Positions 14,406 through 20,400 of a stretch of 20,400 nucleotides of DNA are shown here, piece by piece. The DNA is from DATCKG01 sp036562385 (GTDB taxonomy: Bacteria; Bacillota; Sulfobacillia; Symbiobacteriales; Symbiobacteriaceae). The stretch spans positions 1 through 20,400 of the forward strand of contig DATCKG010000098.1 of the NCBI GenBank assembly GCA_036562385.1, read 5' to 3'. How positions within the stretch are numbered: position 1 is the first letter of the stretch; each line of letters opens with the position of its first letter. Below the pieces are notes generated by a model. That model worked only from the letters and a program-made list of their open reading frames with translations, was not told where the DNA came from and searched no databases. The translations under genes and the position numbers were made by a program.

Positions 14406-15124
14406 AGCGTCAGCGCCTCCTTCAGATCCACGGCGCCCGTATACAGCGCCTTGCCCAGCACGGCCCCCGTCACCCCGGGGATGGTCATCAGCCGCCGGAT
14501 ATCCGCCAGGGAGGAGATCCCGCCGCTGGCGATCACCTCCAGCCCCGTGGCGGCCATGGCCTCCATCTCGCCGAAGTTGGGACCGGTCAGCGTTCCGTCC
14601 CGGCGGATATCGGTGTAAATCACGGTTTTCACCCCGGCCTCCCGCATCCGGCGGGCCAGGTCCGTGGCCTTCACCGCCGAGACATCCGCCCAGCCCCGGA
14701 CGGCCACCATGCCGTCCCGGGCGTCGATGCCGACCACGATCCGCTCCGGGCCAAAGGAGGCCACCAGGTGGGCCACCCAGTCCCCCTCCAGGGCCCGGGT
14801 GCCGATGATCACCCGGCGGATCCCCAGGTCCAGGGCCCGGGCCACCGTCTCCTCATCCCGGATGCCGCCGCCTAGCTGCACCGAGACGCCGGCCCCGGCG
14901 GCCACCGCCAGGATGGCCCGGACCGCCTCCCAGTTGCGCGGCGCCCCGGCAAAGGCCCCGTCCAGGTCCACCACGTGCAGGAAGCGGGCCCCTGCCTCCA
15001 CCCACCGTCGGGCCGCCTCCGCCGGGTCCCGGTGGTAGACGGTGGCCTGCTCCATCCGGCCCTGATACAGCCGCACCGCCTGGCCTTCCTTCAGATCGAT
15101 TGCGGGATAGAGCTCAAACGACAT
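14393..15124 (-). CDS. hisA: ProFAR isomerase (phosphoribosylformimino-AICAR ribotide isomerase)
   Basis: A TIM-barrel enzyme performing the Amadori rearrangement of ProFAR to PRFAR, step 4 of the pathway. The 243 residues show the catalytic Asp10 (YPAIDLKEGQAVRL), HVVDLDGA (50-57), QLGGGIRD (83-90), Asp134 (VVGIDARDG), YTDIRRDGTL and IASGGISS. These match HisA rather than HisF. The first 34 nt of the gene lie inside the end of hisH. GGGAGG is 5-6 nt before the ATG, so ribosomes can start independently of hisH. Confidence 0.95.
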   Translation of the reverse strand: MSFELYPAIDLKEGQAVRLYQGRMEQATVYHRDPAEAARRWVEAGARFLHVVDLDGAFAGAPRNWEAVRAILAVAAGAGVSVQLGGGIRDEETVARALDLGIRRVIIGTRALEGDWVAHLVASFGPERIVVGIDARDGMVAVRGWADVSAVKATDLARRMREAGVKTVIYTDIRRDGTLTGPNFGEMEAMAATGLEVIASGGISSLADIRRLMTIPGVTGAVLGKALYTGAVDLKEALTLCRL

Positions 15125-15732
15125 ACGATCCTCCCAAAGTTCTGCAGCATCTTCAGTCCCACCCGGGCGGACTTTTCCGGATGGAACTGGATGCCGATGA
15201 TGTTCCCCCGGGCCACCACGCTGGGATAGACCCGGCCGTACTCCGTGGTGGCCACCACATCGGCAGGGTCTTCCTGCGCCACCGCATAGGCGTGATCGAA
15301 ATAGGCATAAAAGGGCTGGCTGAGCCCCTCCAGAATTGGATGCTCCCGCCGCACCGGCTCCACCAGGTTCCAGCCAATCTGCGGCAGCTTGAGCCCCTCG
15401 GGCAGGCGCGTGACCCGCCCTTTCAGGAGCCCCAGCCCCGGGCCGGCGCCGGCCTCCTCCCCGTATTCGAAGAGGAGCTGCATCCCCAGGCAGATGCCCA
15501 GGATCGGCCGTCCTGCGGCCGCCACCGCCAGCACCGGCTCCACCAGGCCCCGGGCCCGGAGCTTGGCCATGCCGCTGCCAAAGGCGCCCACCCCCGGCAG
15601 CACCAGGGCTTCCGCCGCCTGCACCACGGCGGGGTCGGAACTGATCACCGCCTCCTGACCCACCGTCTTCAGGGCATTGCGGACGCTGGCCAGGTTGCCT
15701 GTGTCGTAGTCGACGATCACGATCCTGCTCAT
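15091..15732 (-). CDS. hisH: Imidazole glycerol phosphate synthase, glutaminase subunit
   Basis: A class I glutamine amidotransferase that supplies ammonia to HisF. In its 213 residues the triad is Cys81 (GICLGMQLLFE), His184 and Glu186 (IGIQFHPEKS), with the oxyanion region PGVGAFGSGM (46-55). The segment YFDHAYA stands where most HisH proteins read YFVHSY, a mild variant. The final 13 residues (IVCRLSSIPQSI region) lie in the stretch overlapping hisA and run past the usual HisH end. Its ATG overlaps the hisB stop by 4 nt (ATGA). Confidence 0.95.
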   Translation of the reverse strand: MSRIVIVDYDTGNLASVRNALKTVGQEAVISSDPAVVQAAEALVLPGVGAFGSGMAKLRARGLVEPVLAVAAAGRPILGICLGMQLLFEYGEEAGAGPGLGLLKGRVTRLPEGLKLPQIGWNLVEPVRREHPILEGLSQPFYAYFDHAYAVAQEDPADVVATTEYGRVYPSVVARGNIIGIQFHPEKSARVGLKMLQNFGRIVCRLSSIPQSI

Positions 15733-16319
15733 ACGAGCTTCCCCTTGGTGCTGGGAACCCCGCTGACCCGGGGATCCCGCTGGGTGGCCTCGTCCAAGGC
15801 CCGGGCGAAGGCCTTGAACAGCGCCTCGATCATGTGATGGGTGTTCTGTCCGTAATGGACCTTCAGGTGCAGGGTGATGCCGGCGTTCATCGCCAGCGCC
15901 CGGAAGAACTCCGGCACCAGTTCCGTGTCAAAGTTCCCCACCCTGGGGCTGGGGAAGGATGCGTCGAAAACCAGAAACGGCCGGCCGCTGATGTCAATGG
16001 CGGCAAAGGCCAGCGTCTCGTCAAAGGGCACAAACGCGCTGCCGTAGCGGCGGATGCCCCTGGCATCCCCCAGGGCCTGGCGCAGGGCCTGTCCCAGGAC
16101 GATGCCGGTATCCTCCACCGTGTGGTGGGCGTCGATCTCCAGGTCGCCCACCGTCTTGACCTCCAGGTCAGTGAGGCCATGGCGGGCGATCTGGTCCAGC
16201 ATGTGGTCGAAAAAGGGCACCCCCGTATCGATGGAGGCCTGGCCGGAACCGTCCAGGTTCCAGGTTACGTGAACCTCGGTCTCCCGGGTCTTGCGGGAAA
16301 CACTGCCGACGCGGGCCAT
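15729..16319 (-). CDS. hisB: Imidazoleglycerol-phosphate dehydratase (monofunctional)
   Basis: A manganese enzyme that dehydrates imidazole glycerol phosphate to imidazole acetol phosphate. The 196 residues are the plain dehydratase; no HAD-type phosphatase domain is fused. Metal ligands are visible in FFDHMLDQIARHG (37-49), DAHHTVEDTGIVLGQAL (63-79; His65, His66, Glu69) and near the end in NTHHMIEALFKAFARAL. It starts 1 nt after the hisD stop, with AAGGAGG inside the end of hisD. Confidence 0.96.
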   Translation of the reverse strand: MARVGSVSRKTRETEVHVTWNLDGSGQASIDTGVPFFDHMLDQIARHGLTDLEVKTVGDLEIDAHHTVEDTGIVLGQALRQALGDARGIRRYGSAFVPFDETLAFAAIDISGRPFLVFDASFPSPRVGNFDTELVPEFFRALAMNAGITLHLKVHYGQNTHHMIEALFKAFARALDEATQRDPRVSGVPSTKGKLV

Positions 16320-16320
16320 G

Positions 16321-17607
16321 CTACCGCTCCTCCTTCAGCCGGATCTGCAGGGACCCGGCGTGGGCCTGAAGCTGCTCCGTCAGCGCCAGCTTGATCGCCT
16401 TGGGCGCCTGCTCCCGGAAGGCCGCCTCGCTGTAGCAGACGATGGCCGAGCGCTTCACGAAGGTTTCCACGCTGACGGGATAGGCGTAGCGGGCCGTCCC
16501 CTCGGTGGGGATGACGTTGGAAGGACCCGCGATGTAGTCGCCGATGGGCTCCGGCGTCCAGTGGCCCAGGAAGATGGAGCCCGCGTGCCGGATGAGGGGC
16601 AGCAGCCCCCAGGGATCAGCCACCGCCAGTTCCAGGTGCTCCGGGGCGATGGCGTTGACCAGGTCTGCCGCCTCGGCAAGGCTCGCCACCGGCAGCGCCG
16701 CCCCCAGTTCCGCCACGCTCCGGCGGATGGTCTCACTGCGGGGCAGCGGCGCCACCTGCCGCTCCATCTCCGCCCCGATCTGCCGGGCCCGCTCCGGCCC
16801 GCCCGTGGTGACCAGAATCACCATCCCGTTGGGGTGCTCCGCCTGCGAAAGCAGGTCCGCCGCCAGCCAGGAGGCATCGGCGCTGCCGTCGTCCACCGCC
16901 AGCACCTCTGTGGGCCCCGCCAGCATGTCGACGCCCACCGGCCCGAAGACCAGCTTCTTGGCCAGGGTGACGTAATAATTGCCCGGGCCGGCAATCTTGT
17001 CCACCCGGGGGATCGTCTCCGTCCCGTAGGCCATGGCGCCGATGGCCTGGGCGCCGCCCACCTTGAAGACCCGCTGCACGCCGCAGGCCCTGGCGGCCAC
17101 CAGCATGTGCAGGTCGATCTTCCCCTGCGCATCCGGCGGCGTGCAGAGGATCACTTCCCGGACCCCCGCCACCTTCGCCGGGATCACCACCATCAGCAGG
17201 CAGGAAAACAGCGGTGCCGATCCGCCGGGCACGTAGACTCCCACCCGGTCCACCGGCGTCACCTGCTGGCCCAGCACCGACCCGTCGGGGCGGGTCTGGA
17301 ACCAGGAGCGGGGCACCTGGGGCTCATGAAACGCAGTGATGTTGTCGATGGCAAGCTGCAGGGCCTCCCGAAATTCCTGGTCCACCGCAGCCTCTGCCGC
17401 GGCAAACTCCTCCTCGCTCACCTCCAGTCCCGTGGGCCGGAGATCCACCCGATCAAACTTGGCCGTCAGTTCGTAAAGGGCCTCATCGCCGCGAGTCCGC
17501 ACCTGCTCCAGGATCCCGCGCACCTGCGCCTCGATCTCCGGGTAAAAGGTGCTGCGCCGCTCCTGCAAGAAGGCCAGAAACTCGGAAGGCTGCCAGATCT
17601 TCAGCAC
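16321..17607 (-). CDS. hisD: Histidinol dehydrogenase
   Basis: A zinc enzyme that oxidises L-histidinol to histidine in two NAD-dependent steps, the last of the pathway. Motifs in order are VDRVGVYVPGGSAPLFSC, FKVGGAQAIGAMAYGT, KIAGPGNYYVTLAKK, GVDMLAGPTEVLAV, LLSQAEHPNG and AIAPEHLEL with the catalytic Glu-His pair, then GDYIAGPSNVIPT. GTG 17607 was chosen as start (428 residues, normal length): GGAGGG lies 7 nt before it. The upstream in-frame ATG (17637) has no ribosome binding site and adds 10 residues. It is the first gene after the long hisG-hisD gap. Confidence 0.94.
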   Translation of the reverse strand: MLKIWQPSEFLAFLQERRSTFYPEIEAQVRGILEQVRTRGDEALYELTAKFDRVDLRPTGLEVSEEEFAAAEAAVDQEFREALQLAIDNITAFHEPQVPRSWFQTRPDGSVLGQQVTPVDRVGVYVPGGSAPLFSCLLMVVIPAKVAGVREVILCTPPDAQGKIDLHMLVAARACGVQRVFKVGGAQAIGAMAYGTETIPRVDKIAGPGNYYVTLAKKLVFGPVGVDMLAGPTEVLAVDDGSADASWLAADLLSQAEHPNGMVILVTTGGPERARQIGAEMERQVAPLPRSETIRRSVAELGAALPVASLAEAADLVNAIAPEHLELAVADPWGLLPLIRHAGSIFLGHWTPEPIGDYIAGPSNVIPTEGTARYAYPVSVETFVKRSAIVCYSEAAFREQAPKAIKLALTEQLQAHAGSLQIRLKEER

Positions 17608-17674
17608 GGTGATTCCCTCCTGGGGGTCCACTCTCATAAGCTAACGGAGAAAACCAACGGCGTTCGCCACACCT

Positions 17675-17702
17675 GCCGGTGCCGGTCGACTCCCGCCGGG
17701 CA
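17675..17702. repeat. Stem-loop upstream of hisD
   Basis: On the - strand CGGTGCC plus GG, with one bulged base, pairs with CCGGCACCG around a 10-nt loop, 70-95 nt before the hisD start. It could stabilise or attenuate the downstream part of the his message. No proper U-tract follows. Confidence 0.4.
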
Positions 17703-17724
17703 CCGACAGAAAGGAGGTCCGGAG

Positions 17725-17970
17725 ATGGCCCAAGGCAACCTCACCGCCCCACCGGGACGGTTGGACGGACAGCCCCCGGTCCAGTTCGCGGCCGCACCTC
17801 AGCCCTACGCGGCCGTAGGCACCCCGCCTGCTTTGCAGGTCAGGCGGGTCGCCCTGCCTCCCATGCCTGTGCGGGGACTGCGGGCCGTGCCGCCGGTGCG
17901 CGGGGTGGCCCCGGTGGCCTACCCGCCCCTGCCCCTGGGCGCCCGGGAGCGGCGCTACTGGTTTCGCTGA
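17725..17970 (+). CDS. Small proline-rich protein, unknown function, antisense within the his operon gap
   Basis: An 81-residue ORF starts at an ATG 6 nt after AAGGAGGT (17711-17718), one of the best Shine-Dalgarno sites in the window. The product is rich in Pro, Ala, Val and Arg with PP-containing stretches (PPALQVRRVALPPMPV, VPPVRGVAPVAYPPLPLG) and ends in RERRYWFR. It has no signal peptide, membrane segment or known domain that I can see. Its third codon positions are strongly GC and its second positions are mixed, as in real genes here. It fills 246 of the 347 nt between hisG and hisD, faces the other way and overlaps the hisG 3' end by 16 nt. I do not recognise it. It could be a spore-coat-like small protein, or the stretch may be a structured his leader with a fortuitous ORF. 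Confidence 0.5.
   Translation: MAQGNLTAPPGRLDGQPPVQFAAAPQPYAAVGTPPALQVRRVALPPMPVRGLRAVPPVRGVAPVAYPPLPLGARERRYWFR
17789..17848. repeat. Two stem-loops inside the hisG-hisD gap
   Basis: CGGCCGC (17789-17795) pairs with GCGGCCG (17809-17815) around 13 nt. CCCGCCTG (17823-17830) pairs with CAGGCGGG (17841-17848) around 10 nt. Both are perfect. They lie inside the small + strand ORF but would also form in the his transcript. Confidence 0.4.
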
Positions 17971-18659
17971 TCCGCCCCGGCGCAGGCGGGCTGGGTCGCG
18001 GCCTCGCCCTGCCCCCCGGAAGCCGTCAGTTCCCTGAGCCGCCGGACCAGCGGCTGAATGCGGTCCGCCTTGAGCCGGTACGAAGCCCGGTTGGCGATCA
18101 GCCGCATGCTGGAGGTCCACAGCCGCTCGATCACCACCAGGTTGTTCTCCCGGAGGGTGCGGCCGGTCTCCGTGATATCGACGATCATATCAGCCAGACC
18201 CACCTTGGGGGCCACCTCAATGGAGCCGTGCAGGTAGATGATCTCCACCTGCACGCCCCGGCTGCGGAAGTAGGCCTCCGTCATCCGCGGATATTTGGTG
18301 GCCACCCGGCGGGCGGCCGAGCCGTCCAAGAGCCGGGCCGGATCCGACCCGGCCGGTGCCGCCAGGACAAACTGACAGGTGCTGTAGCCCAAATCCAGCA
18401 GTTCGTAGACCTTGGGCTCCCCTTCCATCAGCACGTTCTTCCCCACGATCCCCAGGTCCGCGGCACCGTACTCCACATAGGTGGGTACATCCGAATCCCT
18501 TGCGATCAGGAAGCGGATCCGCTGCTCAGGACAGTCGATCAGCAGGCTGCGGGACTCGGTCTCCAGTTCCGGCCCCGCCGCCCCCGCCCGCCGGAGCAGC
18601 TGTACCGTATCGTGATAGGGCCTCCCCTTGGGGATGGCAAACGTCAGCCAGTCTGTCAT
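17955..18659 (-). CDS. hisG: ATP phosphoribosyltransferase, short-form catalytic subunit
   Basis: It catalyses the first, committed step: ATP plus PRPP to phosphoribosyl-ATP. The 234 residues are the short form, without the C-terminal histidine-binding domain, and so depend on HisZ. Visible features are FAIPKGRPYHDTVQLL at the start, IARDSDVPTYVEYGAADLGIVG, KYPRMTEAYF and the PRPP loop region VDITETGRTLRENNL. The last 20 or so residues (ASGGQGEAATQPACAGADQ) look like an unstructured extension beyond the usual end. Those bases overlap the 3' end of the small + strand ORF. It begins 25 nt after hisZ. Confidence 0.95.
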   Translation of the reverse strand: MTDWLTFAIPKGRPYHDTVQLLRRAGAAGPELETESRSLLIDCPEQRIRFLIARDSDVPTYVEYGAADLGIVGKNVLMEGEPKVYELLDLGYSTCQFVLAAPAGSDPARLLDGSAARRVATKYPRMTEAYFRSRGVQVEIIYLHGSIEVAPKVGLADMIVDITETGRTLRENNLVVIERLWTSSMRLIANRASYRLKADRIQPLVRRLRELTASGGQGEAATQPACAGADQRNQ

Positions 18660-18684
18660 CGCGTCAGCCCCTGTCCCCTGCGTG

Positions 18685-19977
18685 CTAATGAATGGAGGTC
18701 ACGGCCCCCTCCGGAGGCCGGCGTACGGTATCCCGGAATCCTTCCGCCGGGTCTGCCATGGGGGGATCCGGCAGGGCCTGCTCCGTCCCGTCGGGGAAGA
18801 AGATCCACCGGGCTCCCCGGGCACGGGCATAGGCCTCCAGTTCCGCCCCGGTCCGGCCCAGCAGGTCCACCGCCACCGAGAGGCCCCGGCTGCGTGCCTC
18901 CCGGGCCACCGCCATGGCCTGCGCCTCCTGTCCCGGCGGACAGGCCACGATCACATCCTCCCGGTCCAGGTTCGTGGTCAGCCGGCCCTGCCGCTCCAGG
19001 GCCGCCAGCAGCCGGTCCATCTCCAGGGCGAAACCTACCGCCGGCAGATCGCCGCCGAAATCGGCCAGCAGCCCGTCGTACCGGCCGCCGCCCAGCACCG
19101 GCGCCCCCACTCCGGGGGCGTAGCCCTCGAAAACCACGCCGGTGTAGTACTCCAGGGAGCGGGCCAGCCCCAGATCCAGAGAGACCTGATCGGCCACGCC
19201 GAACTCCTTCAGCAGGGCCAGCATGGTGCCTAGCTGCTGCAGGGCCCGCTGCACCCGGGGATTCTGTACCTGCCCAAACTCCTCCAGCGCCGCCTGATAG
19301 TCCCCCTGGAAGGTGGCCATGGCCACCAGCAGGTCCGCCTGCTCCGGGGAGGGCGCCGCCTCCCGGGCGCCCCTTTCGAAGGCCACCAGGTCCCGGGTCA
19401 CCAGCGAAGCCTTCAGTGCGGCCTCCTGCTCCCCACCGACCCCGGCGGCCTCAAAGATGCCCTCCACGAAGTCCACGTGGCCAAGGCCCACCTTAAAGCC
19501 CTGCAGCCCCGTGGCAGACAGGGCCGCGCAGGCCAGGGCCACCGCCTCGGCATCGGCAGAAACCCCTGCCGCGCCGATCAGTTCCACACCCGCCTGCCAG
19601 ATCTCGCTGGCAATTCCTGCCTTCTCGTCCCGCCGGCGAAAGACCGGCCCGTGGTAGGAAAGCCGCAAGGGCAGCGGCTCTCCGGCCAGCCGGGTGGCCG
19701 CAATCCGGGCAATGGGCGTGGTCATGTCCGCCCGCAAGGCCAGGGTCCGGCCCTTCCGGTCGAAGAACTGGTACAGGTCCTCCGGCCGGCCCAGTTGTCC
19801 GGCGCCGGCGGTCACCGTCTCCAGGTATTCAAACCCCGGCGTGATCACTTCCCGGTAGCCCCAGGAACGGAACAGGTCCGCCAGCCGTCCGGAGATGTAC
19901 CGCATCCGCGCCGCCTCCCGGGGCAGCAGGTCCCGAACTCCCTCAGGAAGCTGGCCGCGGGTGCCGGATAGATTCAT
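18685..19977 (-). CDS. hisZ: ATP phosphoribosyltransferase regulatory subunit (HisRS paralogue)
   Basis: HisZ pairs with short-form HisG to make the active, histidine-inhibited enzyme. The 430 residues resemble the catalytic core of histidyl-tRNA synthetase: LPEGVRDLLPREAARM, ITPGFEYLE, FFDRKGRTLALRADMTTPIAR (motif 2 area in part), GVELIGAAG, YYTGVVFEGYAPG and LGGGRYDGLL. It sits directly upstream of a short hisG at the head of the operon, which identifies it as HisZ rather than HisS. The C-terminal region is degenerate relative to an anticodon-binding domain. ATG 19977 lies just after a G-rich/TAGGAG site. Confidence 0.93.
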   Translation of the reverse strand: MNLSGTRGQLPEGVRDLLPREAARMRYISGRLADLFRSWGYREVITPGFEYLETVTAGAGQLGRPEDLYQFFDRKGRTLALRADMTTPIARIAATRLAGEPLPLRLSYHGPVFRRRDEKAGIASEIWQAGVELIGAAGVSADAEAVALACAALSATGLQGFKVGLGHVDFVEGIFEAAGVGGEQEAALKASLVTRDLVAFERGAREAAPSPEQADLLVAMATFQGDYQAALEEFGQVQNPRVQRALQQLGTMLALLKEFGVADQVSLDLGLARSLEYYTGVVFEGYAPGVGAPVLGGGRYDGLLADFGGDLPAVGFALEMDRLLAALERQGRLTTNLDREDVIVACPPGQEAQAMAVAREARSRGLSVAVDLLGRTGAELEAYARARGARWIFFPDGTEQALPDPPMADPAEGFRDTVRRPPEGAVTSIH

Positions 19978-19994
19978 CTCCTATCCCCCGCCCT

Positions 19995-20016
19995 TCGCTT
20001 TAGTACGGTAAAGCGA
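19995..20016. promoter_or_regulatory. Inverted repeat in the his operon leader
   Basis: TCGCTTTA (19995-20002) and TAAAGCGA (20009-20016) are exact complements around a 6-nt spacer, in an otherwise AT-rich leader between the his promoter and the hisZ start. It may be an operator or a small RNA hairpin. It is too short for a T-box, and no T-box sequence was seen. Confidence 0.45.
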
Positions 20017-20031
20017 TAAATAACTAAACGG

Positions 20032-20061
20032 AGTGTACCACAGGCCGGGAAAGCCGGTCAA
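20032..20061 (-). promoter_or_regulatory. Promoter of the his operon
   Basis: On the - strand TTGACC (20061-20056), 18 nt, then TACACT (20037-20032) give 5 and 4 matches to the sigma-A boxes. The start point would fall near 20,025, directly before the inverted repeat and about 50 nt from hisZ. Confidence 0.58.
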
Positions 20062-20083
20062 GACTTTCTGTACAATGTGAATA

Positions 20084-20107
20084 GGCGCCCTCCCGCTGGA
20101 GGGCGCC
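20084..20107. terminator. Perfect 10-bp hairpin between the RRM gene and the his promoter
   Basis: GGCGCCCTCC (20084-20093) pairs with GGAGGGCGCC (20098-20107) around CGCT. On the - strand only TATTCAC follows, so the U-tract is poor. It is the second of two hairpins after the RRM gene. Confidence 0.45.
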
Positions 20108-20117
20108 GGACGCGTCG

Positions 20118-20146
20118 GGCGGCACCCCGCCCATCGGGGTGCCGCC
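20118..20146. terminator. Perfect 12-bp hairpin after the RRM gene
   Basis: GGCGGCACCCCG (20118-20129) pairs with CGGGGTGCCGCC (20135-20146) around a 5-nt loop, 36 nt past the stop codon of the RRM gene. No U-tract follows on either strand, so termination is likely only in concert with the next hairpin. Confidence 0.45.
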
Positions 20147-20181
20147 TGCCACATCGGTGCCAAGCCACTGCAGGGATGCCG

Positions 20182-20400
20182 CTACCGGCCCTGGCCGCCC
20201 GGCCGGGTGAGCGCCTCGTTGACGGTGAGCGGGCGCCCGCCGTACTCGAAGTTGTTCAACTCGGCGATGGCCCGCTCCGCCGACTCCTCATCGGCCATGT
20301 CCACAAAGCCGAAGCCCCGGGAACGGCCGGTCTCCCGGTCCGTCACAATACGGGCATTCTCCACCGGCCCGTACTGCTCGAACAGGGCGCGAAGGTCCTC
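20182..20400 (-). CDS. RRM-type RNA-binding protein, C-terminal part (5' end outside window)
   Basis: The frame stays open to the right edge, giving 72 residues of a glycine-tailed RNA recognition motif protein. It reads DLRALFEQYGPVENARIVTD, then the RNP1 motif in SRGFGFVDM, then ERAIAELNNFEYGGRPLTV, and ends in RPGGQGR. RNP2 lies beyond the window. Small single-RRM proteins of this kind occur in cyanobacteria and some Firmicutes as RNA chaperone-like proteins, often cold induced (family knowledge). The GTG at 20364 is internal, because typical RRM sequence continues upstream of it. Confidence 0.9.
   Translation of the reverse strand, partial: EDLRALFEQYGPVENARIVTDRETGRSRGFGFVDMADEESAERAIAELNNFEYGGRPLTVNEALTRPGGQGR

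Noticed and set aside
16291..17724. A long + strand frame running through hisD into the small proline-rich ORF
   Set aside because: The part before 17,725 is exactly antisense to hisD and His/Arg/Gly-rich. Only the last 81 codons follow a ribosome binding site.
17641..18120. A - strand frame crossing the hisG 3' end and the hisG-hisD gap
   Set aside because: It overlaps hisG in another frame, is Arg/Gly-rich, has no ribosome binding site and shows no recognisable sequence.
17679..19496. A 605-codon + strand frame across hisG and hisZ
   Set aside because: Antisense shadow of two well-identified genes; strongly Pro/Arg-biased with no domain.
18685..19977. Histidyl-tRNA synthetase (hisS) as the identity of this gene
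   Set aside because: The position directly before a short-form hisG and the degenerate C-terminal region favour HisZ.

Overview
The window reads as the chromosome of a high-GC, endospore-forming Firmicute of the Symbiobacterium type. Three things point there: a diaminopimelate dehydrogenase that closely resembles the Symbiobacterium thermophilum enzyme, a GerD-like germination lipoprotein, and strong GGAGG ribosome binding sites in front of most genes. This identification is by recognition and was not searched.

Left end (1 to about 1,870). This part does not match the rest in base and codon use. It holds the 3' end of a TerC-family membrane protein gene and the 3' two-thirds of a pcrA/uvrD helicase gene. 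Arginine is almost always CGC and alanine mostly GCG here. From about 1,880 rightward, including the 5' third of the same pcrA gene, arginine is mainly CGG. The switch falls at the conserved helicase motif LEQNYRST, so the gene is a mosaic, through either real recombination or an assembly join.

2,840-6,300. A secreted lytic transglycosylase with its own promoter and terminator lies on the + strand. It is followed on the - strand by a three-gene hydratase/hydratase/SDR operon and a stand-alone PTS EIIA (glucose type). Upstream of the EIIA gene lies a frameshifted remnant resembling a PTS EIIC.

6,389-10,650. An XPB-type DNA helicase is paired with a protein carrying an XPB/Ssl2-like domain (+). 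A bidirectional terminator, a GerD-like lipoprotein (-) and a tRNA cluster Phe-Ser-Lys (-) follow. The cluster has a sigma-A-like promoter and ends at a 24-bp perfect hairpin.

10,859-20,060. meso-Diaminopimelate dehydrogenase (+) converges on a histidine biosynthesis operon on the - strand, transcribed hisZ-hisG-(gap)-hisD-hisB-hisH-hisA-hisF-hisIE-hisC. Together these convert PRPP and ATP to histidine, except for histidinol phosphatase, which is not here. The 347-nt hisG-hisD gap carries an unannotated-looking 81-codon proline-rich ORF on the opposite strand with a near-perfect Shine-Dalgarno, plus several stem-loops. Upstream of hisZ are a promoter, a palindromic leader element and two tandem perfect hairpins. 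A partial RRM-type RNA-binding protein gene runs off the right edge.
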